Assembly: GCA_025361465.1 (NCBI GenBank)
Contig: JANYAG010000033.1
Location: 1-5,225, forward strand
Origin: Gemmatimonadota bacterium
Lineage (GTDB): Bacteria > Gemmatimonadota > Gemmatimonadetes > Gemmatimonadales > GWC2-71-9
DNA: 5,225 nt
Direction: 5' to 3'
Under the pieces are notes generated by a model, which worked only from the letters and a program-made list of their open reading frames with translations, did no database searches and was not told the DNA's origin. Shown piece by piece: positions 1-5,225 of the stretch (position 1 is its first letter; each line of letters starts with the position of its first letter). Both the position numbers and the translations under genes were made by a program.

Positions 1-1086
1 GAACAGGCCCACCAGTTGTATAACGAAGCCCGCTATGACGACGCCCTCGAGCTCCTCCGCGATGGGCTGAAGCGCTATCCCCAATCACTCGAGTTGCACG
101 TGGGCATCGGCTATGCCCAGCTCGCGCGCGAGGAATACGCCTGGGCACGCCAGGCGTTCGACACCGTGTTGGCGATCGATCCCGACCACGAGGATGCGCT
201 CGCCGGTGTGGGCGAGACGCTGCTCGTGCTGGGCCAGGTCGAGGGCGCGCTGCGCGCGTTCAGCAAGCTGATCGAACTGGGCTTCGGCGACGATCACGAA
301 CTGATGCTGCAGGTCGGTCGTGCCCTCTTCCGCGAGGGCTACTTCGTCGAGTCGCGGCGCTTCTTCGAGCACGCGCGCGAGCACCACGCCGGGTCGCCGG
401 AAGTGGCCGCGGCCCTGGGCTACACGGTGCACCGCCTGGGGATGGATGCCGACGCCTTCTACTGGCTCCGGCGCGCCCTCGAACTCGAACCCGCCTATTC
501 CGAGCCGCGGATCTATCTCGCCAACATCCTCTATGATCGCGGCGAGTTCGCCGCGGCGCTGCTGCACTTCGCCCGCGTCCAGCCCGACGATCACTTCGAC
601 GACCTCGGCATCTGGCGCACGATCGAGCTGATGAAGTCGGCCCGCACGGTTGGAGACGACGACACCGAGATCCAGCCCTGGCTTGCCCGTCTCGCCGAGC
701 TCAACGCCGACACGACTTTTGACGACGCGATGCTCGATGAGATCGAGACGCGCCAGGCCGACGGCACACCACGCGATCCCAACCAGCTCGAACTGTTCGG
801 CACGCTGATGCGCGAGGTGCCCGACATGCTGCGACGGTCGCCCGGCGATGCCATGTCGCACGTGATCGAGACGCTCAGCGGCCTGACGCTGCGCGGATCG
901 TGGGACGACCTGGTGCTGCAGCTGCAGGCGGTCGAGGGTGCCTGGGCCGACAACACGGTCGACGAGTTCATGGAGTCGTTCGCCCGTCGCGGCAGCGCCG
1001 AAACCGGCGTCACGATTCCCCTCACCGGCGCCGAACAGTTCCTCAAGGGATCTGCCGCGGCTGGTGTCATCCGGATCCTGCAATGA
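1..1086 (+). CDS. TPR-repeat protein, 5'-truncated by the window edge
   Basis: The reading frame is open from base 1 to a TGA at 1084-1086 (361 visible residues). The first codons already read as the A helix of a TPR, and the first start-like codon is a TTG at 16 inside that helix, so the true start lies upstream of the window. About six TPR units can be seen at roughly residues 3-30, 31-63, 64-98, 99-132, 133-166 and 167-198. They show the usual pattern of a small residue in helix A, a G-x-Y/F-x-x-A turn and a final Pro (for example LAIDP and LELEP). The remaining 160 residues are acidic, probably helical and not recognised, ending in a short apolar segment (GVIRILQ). TPRs are protein-interaction scaffolds, so no reaction can be assigned. 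No signal peptide or membrane segment is visible, but the N-terminus is missing. The stop overlaps an ATG (ATGA at 1083-1086), and the peptidase gene starts 42 bases later in the same frame. Confidence 0.9.
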   Translation, partial: EQAHQLYNEARYDDALELLRDGLKRYPQSLELHVGIGYAQLAREEYAWARQAFDTVLAIDPDHEDALAGVGETLLVLGQVEGALRAFSKLIELGFGDDHELMLQVGRALFREGYFVESRRFFEHAREHHAGSPEVAAALGYTVHRLGMDADAFYWLRRALELEPAYSEPRIYLANILYDRGEFAAALLHFARVQPDDHFDDLGIWRTIELMKSARTVGDDDTEIQPWLARLAELNADTTFDDAMLDEIETRQADGTPRDPNQLELFGTLMREVPDMLRRSPGDAMSHVIETLSGLTLRGSWDDLVLQLQAVEGAWADNTVDEFMESFARRGSAETGVTIPLTGAEQFLKGSAAAGVIRILQ

Positions 1087-1128
1087 CTGGCGGCCCCCGA
1101 CGGTGGAGCCGCGGCCGCTCCTGACCTC

Positions 1129-3768
1129 GTGAGTCTCTTCCCGACAACCGGTCTTCGACGCGAGCGCCTCGCCAACGGGGTGACACTGCTGGTGCAGCGC
1201 CGCCGCAGCGCGCCCGCCGCCGCCCTGATCACCCGCATCGGCGCGGGCTTTCTCGACGAACCCGACACCCTCGTCGGCGTGTCGCACGTCCTCGAGCACA
1301 TGCTCTTCAAGGGCACGCCCCGATTGGGGCCCGGCGAACTGGCGCGTCACACCAAGGCGCTTGGCGGGTCGCTCAACGCCCACACCGCTTACGAGCGCAC
1401 CGTGTATCACGCGGTGGTGCCGGTTCGCGCCGCCGCCGAACTGGCGCTCCTCCAGGCCGATCAGGTCCGCAACGCCCTGATCGATCCCGACGAGCTGCAG
1501 CGCGAACTCGGCGTGATCATCCAGGAGGCGCGCCGCAAGCTCGACTCCCCCTCGGCCGTCACCGGCGAAACACTGCACGAGTTGCTCTTCGATCAGCACC
1601 GGATCCGCCGGTGGCGCATCGGCCTCGAGCAGCGGCTCGAGCGACTCACCCGCGACGAAGTGGCCGGATACTACCGGGCGCGCTACGCACCGGCGCGCAC
1701 CATCGTGGCACTGGTGGCGGACATCGACGAGTCGGCCGGACTCGAGCTGCTCCGCGCCGCGTGGGAAGACTGGCAGGGCACCGCCGAGCCGATCCTCCCC
1801 GGCCCAATCGAGACCACGCCGCCAACGGTGCGCACCCGACGGATCGAAAGTGACGTGACGATGGTCGACCTGGTCCTCGGCTGGCGTGGCGTGGGCGCCC
1901 TCGACCCGCAGGAACCGGCGATGGAGATGCTCTCCGGGGTGCTCGGGCTCGGTCGCGGCGGGCGATTGACGCGGATGTTGCGCGAGCCCGGCACCGTCTC
2001 GTCCATCGGGGCCGGACACTACAGTGCCGGTGACGCCTCGCTCGGCGCCGGACAGGCCACCGGCATCTTTGCCGTCGGCGCCGAACTTGAACCGGCCCGA
2101 CTGGGCGAGACGCTGATGACGATCGGCGGCGCGGTGCGGGAGCTGCGCGAACGTGGCCCGTCGGCGCGTGAGCTCGACCGTGTGCGCGCGATGACTCGAA
2201 TGCGATGGCAGCGTCGCCTCGGTCGCTATGAGGGGCGGGCGATGACGCTGGTCGAAGCCGAGGCCCAGGGTGATGTCACCCGCCTCGATCGCGAGGAGGC
2301 CGAACTCCTCGCCGTCACGCCGCAACGGATTCGCGACTTGGCTGCCGAGTACCTGACGGCCGAGGCGGTGAGCGGCGTCGCACTCTTCCCCAATGGCAAC
2401 GACACGCCATTCGATGTGGACCGCCTGTACGCCGCCATGCAGGAGATGCCGCGAGGACCGACGGCGGTCGACGAGGTGGCGATCATCACGCCGTCGCGCG
2501 CGGTGATCTCAACCCGTGGCAAGGCGGCGCATGGTGTCTGGCACCTGGCGCTGCCGGGGCTCGACATTCTCGCGGCAAGTCATGCCGAGTCGACGCAGAC
2601 CACGCTCGGTGCCTACCGGCTGCGCGTCGAGCCGGAAGGGCCCACGACCGCGGGGCTGAGTGCGCTCGCCATGCGCGCGATGCTGCGCGGGACAGGGGCG
2701 CGTGATGCGTCGCAGCTGGCCTTGGCCATCGAGTCCCTCGGTGGCGCGTTCTCCACGTCCCTCAGCGCGGATTCTCTCGGCTTTGCGACGGCGGTCCTGC
2801 CCGAACACGCGGAGATGGCCGCGGCATTGCTGGCTGAATTGCTCTTCCATCCGCGCTTCGGCCCGACGGCGGTCGGCACCGAACGCGACCTGCTGCGGCA
2901 GGATGCCAAGGCCGTCGCTGACGACATGATGCGCTTCCCGTTCGAACTCGCCTTCGGCGTGGCCTTCGGTGATACCGGGTACGGCGTCCCGATGCTCGGC
3001 ACCCCGGAATCGGTGGCATCGTTTGACGCACCGAGCCTGCAGGCATGGCACGCTCGACTCCTCGCCATGGGCCGCACCACCGTGGTGGTGGTTGGTGATG
3101 CCGATCCGGAGCAGCTCGCCGAGCAGGCGGCGAATGCCTTCGTGCCATGGAGCCGCGATGCTTCGACCAGCGAAGCGGCGAACCCCGTGATCGTTGCCGC
3201 AGCGATGTATTCCGGCTTCCGCGTCGAGTCGCGCGACCGCCGGCAGTCGGCACTGGCGATGGTCTTTCCTGGTCCGACCCGCGCCGATCCGGCGCGCTTC
3301 GCGGCCGATACCTGGGCGGCGATCGCCGGCGGATTGGGCGGCCGGCTGTTCGAGTCGCTGCGCGACAAGCGCTCGCTCGCCTACACCGTGATCGCCTCGA
3401 CCTGGCAGCGCCGGGCAGCCGGGGCGCTGCTCACCTATATCGCGACCGCACCAGAGCGGCTGGATGAGGCGCGCGCGGCCATGCTCGCCGACCTCGGGGC
3501 CTTCGTGGCGGAGCCCCCGACGGACGACGAATTGCATCGCGCCACGGCGATGCTCGCCGGCGGTGCCGAGATGTCGCGGCAGACCGGTGGCGCCTATGCC
3601 GGCGAAATCGCCGATGCCTGGCTCCATGGGGCTGGCCTTGAGGAACTCGACGATCCGGCCGCTCCCTGGCAAGCGGTGACTGCCGAAGCGGTGCAGCAGG
3701 TGGCCGCCGCCGGTCTCGACGCGGCCCGGCGCGCCGAGGGTGTCGTGGAGTCGAGGCCACCCCGGTAG
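1129..3768 (+). CDS. M16-family zinc metallopeptidase, two fused M16 domains
   Basis: An 879-residue insulinase/processing-peptidase-like protein, about twice the size of a single M16B subunit and near the length of single-chain M16 enzymes such as PqqL. The N-terminal half (about residues 8-420) has the inverted zinc motif HVLEH (H53, E56 general base, H57). The third ligand, E133, is 76 residues after H57, which is the family spacing. A linker of about 40 residues follows. The C-terminal half (about 465-879) keeps the fold pattern, but HxxEH is replaced by A512, M515 and R516. It carries the R745/Y752 pair in LRDKRSLAY, equivalent to the substrate-binding Arg/Tyr of insulysin-type enzymes. 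The matching Tyr in the N half is S292. One active site is thus built from both halves, as expected for a clamshell M16 peptidase that degrades peptides or small unfolded proteins. No signal peptide is seen, so a cytoplasmic location is likely. GTG at 1129 is the only plausible start: no ATG, GTG or TTG lies between it and the in-frame stop at 1084, and later starts would cut the first beta strand. No good Shine-Dalgarno sequence precedes it; GGTGGAG at 1102-1108 is too distant. Confidence 0.94.
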   Translation: MSLFPTTGLRRERLANGVTLLVQRRRSAPAAALITRIGAGFLDEPDTLVGVSHVLEHMLFKGTPRLGPGELARHTKALGGSLNAHTAYERTVYHAVVPVRAAAELALLQADQVRNALIDPDELQRELGVIIQEARRKLDSPSAVTGETLHELLFDQHRIRRWRIGLEQRLERLTRDEVAGYYRARYAPARTIVALVADIDESAGLELLRAAWEDWQGTAEPILPGPIETTPPTVRTRRIESDVTMVDLVLGWRGVGALDPQEPAMEMLSGVLGLGRGGRLTRMLREPGTVSSIGAGHYSAGDASLGAGQATGIFAVGAELEPARLGETLMTIGGAVRELRERGPSARELDRVRAMTRMRWQRRLGRYEGRAMTLVEAEAQGDVTRLDREEAELLAVTPQRIRDLAAEYLTAEAVSGVALFPNGNDTPFDVDRLYAAMQEMPRGPTAVDEVAIITPSRAVISTRGKAAHGVWHLALPGLDILAASHAESTQTTLGAYRLRVEPEGPTTAGLSALAMRAMLRGTGARDASQLALAIESLGGAFSTSLSADSLGFATAVLPEHAEMAAALLAELLFHPRFGPTAVGTERDLLRQDAKAVADDMMRFPFELAFGVAFGDTGYGVPMLGTPESVASFDAPSLQAWHARLLAMGRTTVVVVGDADPEQLAEQAANAFVPWSRDASTSEAANPVIVAAAMYSGFRVESRDRRQSALAMVFPGPTRADPARFAADTWAAIAGGLGGRLFESLRDKRSLAYTVIASTWQRRAAGALLTYIATAPERLDEARAAMLADLGAFVAEPPTDDELHRATAMLAGGAEMSRQTGGAYAGEIADAWLHGAGLEELDDPAAPWQAVTAEAVQQVAAAGLDAARRAEGVVESRPPR

Positions 3769-3777
3769 CTTTGGCGG

Positions 3778-4317
3778 ATGCTGGGTCTCGATACACCGGT
3801 CGTACGCCGGGCCGCCTTCGCGGTCGCCGACGGAATCACGCTGCTCCGGATTCCGCTGGCGATCGCATTTCCCTTTGTCACCGGAACCGACGCGCGGCTG
3901 GCGCTCCTCGGTCTCGCGGCGGCGACCGACCTGGGTGATGGTTTCGTCGCCCGACGCTTCGGCGGCTCGCGTCTCGGGGTCCTGCTCGACCCGGTGGCGG
4001 ACAAGCTCTTCATGGCGTTCGCCTTCGGCGTGGTGCTCTTCAGCGGCGCGCTGTCGTGGTATGAGATCGTCGCCGTGCTGGCGCGCGACATCGTGGCCAC
4101 CTTCGCCTTCGTCATCATGATCATCACCGGGCGTACCGCCTCGGTCCCGGCACGCGTCGGCGGCAAGGCCGTCACCTTGATGCAGTTCCTGACGCTGGTG
4201 GCCTTCGTGATGGACTGGGAGCTGCTGCACCGTGCGGCCTGGGCCACGGGCGCGGTCGCCGTGTACGCCGTGTACGACTACAACAAACCCTTCTTCCGGA
4301 AGCTCAGGAAATCATGA
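3778..4317 (+). CDS. CDP-alcohol phosphatidyltransferase (PgsA-like)
   Basis: A 179-residue integral membrane enzyme of the CDP-alcohol phosphatidyltransferase family. These enzymes displace CMP from CDP-diacylglycerol with an alcohol, here most likely glycerol-3-phosphate, to make phospholipid head groups at the inner membrane. The signature DxxDGxxAR...GxxxDxxxD is complete: D51, D54, G55, A58, R59, G67, D71 and D75, where D75 is the expected catalytic base and the other Asp residues bind metal and the CDP moiety. An ITLLRIPLA stretch near residue 20 matches the family N-terminus (usually N-x-x-T-x-x-R, here with Asp-Gly before Ile). Hydrophobic segments lie near 27-50, 68-92, 95-117, 132-146 and 153-166, and the C-terminus is basic (FFRKLRKS). 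Length fits PgsA. LLDPVADK and the later VGGKAVTLMQ (like the GK-x-x-T-x-x-Q of PgsA) favour PGP synthase, but the family is hard to split by substrate, so no symbol is given. ATG at 3778 is 9 bases after the peptidase stop, with only a weak GGCGG directly before it. The spacer between AR and G67 is 7 residues, one fewer than in E. coli PgsA. Confidence 0.88.
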   Translation: MLGLDTPVVRRAAFAVADGITLLRIPLAIAFPFVTGTDARLALLGLAAATDLGDGFVARRFGGSRLGVLLDPVADKLFMAFAFGVVLFSGALSWYEIVAVLARDIVATFAFVIMIITGRTASVPARVGGKAVTLMQFLTLVAFVMDWELLHRAAWATGAVAVYAVYDYNKPFFRKLRKS

Positions 4318-4727
4318 CCGACGCGAACATGCGGCACGCCACGCTCGACTGGACCCACGACCTCTGCTTTACCTGCACCGATCCGCGCGGGCACGTCTCC
4401 ACGATCGACGGCAACAGCACCACCGCCGCCTCGCCAGTCACCACCCTGCTCTTCGCCGCGGCCGCCTGTTCCGGCGCCGATGTGGTGAGCATCCTGGAAA
4501 AGAAGAAGGTGAAGCTGGCAAGGTGCCGGATCGCGATTCACGGCAAGCGGCGTGAGGAGTATCCCAAGCGCTACACCGAAATCACCATGGTGTTCCACCT
4601 GGCGGGCGAAGGGCTGGACCGCGAGAAGGCCGAGCGGTCGGTGGCCCTGTCGATCGAGAAGTACTGCAGCGTCGTCGCGACGTTCAATCCCGACATTCCG
4701 ATCAAGACGGAGATTGTGATCGAGTAG
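4314..4727 (+). CDS. OsmC/YhfA-family thiol peroxidase-like protein
   Basis: A 137-residue protein of the OsmC superfamily, complete and of normal length, cytoplasmic. Family members (OsmC, Ohr, YhfA) reduce hydroperoxides with two cysteines. Both are present: C52 in AAACSGADVVSIL at the start of the central helix, and C118 in the EKYCSV motif. The segment between them (KKKVKLARCRIAIHGKRREEYPKRYTEI) contains the usual beta strands and E-x-P-x-x-(Y/F)-T-x-I pattern, here EYPKRYTEI at residues 82-90. SPVTTLL (40-46) and LDREKAERSVALS (101-113) also fit. DVVSIL and EKYCSV put it nearer the YhfA-like branch than Ohr. Physiological substrate is unknown for that branch. Unusual for the family is an additional C18-x-x-C21 near the N-terminus, plus C71. 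The ATG overlaps the upstream TGA as ATGA (4314-4317), so translational coupling to the phosphatidyltransferase is likely; no separate promoter is visible. A hairpin follows 4 bases after the stop. Confidence 0.9.
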   Translation: MTDANMRHATLDWTHDLCFTCTDPRGHVSTIDGNSTTAASPVTTLLFAAAACSGADVVSILEKKKVKLARCRIAIHGKRREEYPKRYTEITMVFHLAGEGLDREKAERSVALSIEKYCSVVATFNPDIPIKTEIVIE

Positions 4728-4731
4728 ACAA

Positions 4732-4762
4732 ACGGCCGACCCTCACCTCGAGAGTCGGCCGT
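4732..4762. terminator. Shared hairpin terminator between convergent genes
   Basis: A perfect 9-base inverted repeat, ACGGCCGAC (4732-4740) and GTCGGCCGT (4754-4762), can extend by a C/A mismatch and three more pairs (CTC/GAG) around a 5-base loop ACCTC. It starts 4 bases after the OsmC-like stop and lies 28 bases beyond the stop of the opposing gene. Read on the - strand it is followed by TTTGTCT, a short T-rich run, so it looks a better intrinsic terminator for the - strand gene. On the + strand the following bases (CACGTTCC) have no T run. A bidirectional role is inferred from position. Confidence 0.75.
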
Positions 4763-4790
4763 CACGTTCCATCATGCTACGTACGCAGGG

Positions 4791-5132
4791 CTACGCGGTT
4801 GCTCCGGCGGTTTCCTGCTCGGCAGGAGCGTCGGCGGACTCTTCGACCGGAGCTTCGGCCGCGGCCTCGACCGACTTGGAGACGGGAGCCCGGCGGACGA
4901 CCGGCTGGCAAAAACGTTCGCCGAGGACGCGGACCTGGGCCAGTTCGGCCTCCTTGAGGTCGGTGTAGCGGTCGGCGATGTACTGCATCGTGTCGTCGAT
5001 CCACTCCTTCTGGTGTTCCGGCGCTGCTTCCAGCACCCCACAACGGAGGATGTGGCTGAACAGCTCATCCCGGGCCTGATCCAGGGCCGTGGGCATGGCT
5101 GCGGGGCGTGGTGCCGCCTTCTTCTTCGTCAA
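4791..5132 (-). CDS. Hypothetical small protein with acidic Ala/Glu-rich tail
   Basis: I do not recognise this gene. The preferred start is TTG at 5130-5132, giving 113 residues. It is preceded by AAGGAAGG (5137-5144) four bases away and yields a natural basic N-terminus (MTKKKAAPRPAA). The open frame continues upstream to a GTG at 5193-5195 (134 residues) and has another GTG at 5154-5156, but neither has a clear ribosome site. Three parts are visible: a basic Lys/Ala/Pro leader (1-14), a probably all-helical core (about 15-81) with two cysteines in RCGV (C31) and RFCQPVVRR (C75), and a low-complexity acidic tail (about 85-113) rich in Ala, Glu and Pro. No signal peptide or membrane segment is seen, so it is probably cytoplasmic. 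The tail suggests a disordered, perhaps partner-binding, end. Evidence that it is real: a strong ribosome site, a hairpin after the stop, a gene-like amino-acid pattern with Trp, Tyr, Met and Phe in the core, and no competing gene on the other strand. It is transcribed towards the four-gene cluster. Confidence 0.78.
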   Translation of the reverse strand: MTKKKAAPRPAAMPTALDQARDELFSHILRCGVLEAAPEHQKEWIDDTMQYIADRYTDLKEAELAQVRVLGERFCQPVVRRAPVSKSVEAAAEAPVEESADAPAEQETAGATA

Positions 5133-5136
5133 TTGA

Positions 5137-5144
5137 CCTTCCTT
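5137..5144 (-). promoter_or_regulatory. Ribosome binding site deciding a TTG start
   Basis: AAGGAAGG on the - strand, four bases before the TTG at 5132-5130. It is the clearest Shine-Dalgarno-like site in the window and is the reason for choosing TTG over the longer GTG starts of the small - strand gene. Confidence 0.6.
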
Positions 5145-5197
5145 CGCGTCGTTCACGGGGCGAACGCGCCCCTCGATCCTGCACCGGTCCAGCACCG

Positions 5198-5203
5198 AAT
5201 ATA
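5198..5203 (-). promoter_or_regulatory. Possible -10 box for the small - strand gene
   Basis: TATATT on the - strand is an AT-rich hexamer in otherwise GC-rich DNA and is close to the sigma-70 consensus TATAAT. The upstream bases reaching the window edge show no convincing -35 box. If used, transcription would begin near 5190, inside or just after the GTG at 5195, which would exclude that start and leave an untranslated leader of roughly 58 bases before the TTG. Confidence 0.35.
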
Positions 5204-5225
5204 GAGAAGTCGCCCGCCTCAGAGC

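Noticed and set aside
16..18. TTG as the real start of the TPR gene
   Set aside because: The frame is open to the window edge, the residues before it continue the first TPR helix, and no ribosome site can be seen in the bases available.
85..2325. Very long open frame on the - strand (746 codons) opposite the TPR and M16 genes
   Set aside because: It spans two convincing + strand genes and their junction. Its translation is rich in His, Arg, Gly, Gln and Glu with no recognisable domain, as expected for the antisense frame of GC-rich coding DNA.
2641..2700. A second zinc site in the C-terminal M16 half
   Set aside because: The position aligned with HxxEH reads A512, M515 and R516, so it cannot bind zinc in the family manner.
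2509..4230. Long open frame on the - strand (573 codons) opposite the M16 and phosphatidyltransferase genes
   Set aside because: Same antisense effect. It reads across the boundary of two genes and has Arg/His/Gly-rich composition without domains or a ribosome site.
4763..4800. Short repeated CTACG units (CTACGTACG and CTACGCG) near the - strand stop
   Set aside because: Only two imperfect copies of five or six bases. Too short to separate from chance.
4774..4968. Possible small + strand gene opposite the small - strand gene
   Set aside because: The translation is Ala/Ser/Thr-rich low complexity mirroring the acidic tail on the other strand, there is no ribosome site, and the - strand frame has better gene signals.

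Overview
This is a compact, strongly GC-rich bacterial chromosome segment. It holds four genes on the + strand, tightly packed like an operon, facing one small convergent gene on the - strand. There are no tRNA or rRNA genes, insertion sequences, CRISPR repeats or phage genes. Codon usage looks uniform (third positions mostly G or C), so nothing suggests recent transfer. The organism cannot be named with certainty. The high GC, a leading-strand cluster with weak Shine-Dalgarno signals, and the look of the small Lys/Ala-rich protein at the right end would suit a Gemmatimonadota-like lineage, but this is an impression and not a demonstrated assignment.

Layout. Positions 1-1086: the 3' part of a tetratricopeptide-repeat (TPR) protein whose beginning lies outside the window. 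Positions 1129-3768: a full-length 879-residue M16-family zinc peptidase made of two fused M16 halves. The N-terminal half carries the inverted HxxEH zinc site; the C-terminal half has lost it but carries the Arg/Tyr pair. Positions 3778-4317: a small membrane CDP-alcohol phosphatidyltransferase, most like phosphatidylglycerophosphate synthase. Positions 4314-4727: an OsmC/YhfA-type thiol peroxidase-like protein that overlaps the previous stop by ATGA. A 31-base hairpin (4732-4762) separates this cluster from the opposing gene. On the - strand, 4791-5132 encodes a 113-residue unrecognised protein with a basic N-terminus, a helical core and an Ala/Glu-rich acidic tail.

How the genes relate. 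The + strand genes are spaced by 42, 9 and -4 bases, with no visible promoter or terminator between them, so co-transcription is likely. The functions (a TPR scaffold, a protease/peptidase, phospholipid head-group synthesis and hydroperoxide/thiol chemistry) do not form one obvious pathway. Envelope maintenance or stress is a loose common theme and only an inference. The window looks like ordinary core-genome content. The points most worth a second look are the unrecognised small - strand gene, the extra CxxC in the OsmC-like protein, the asymmetric active-site split in the M16 protein and the 13-codon minicistron before its GTG start.
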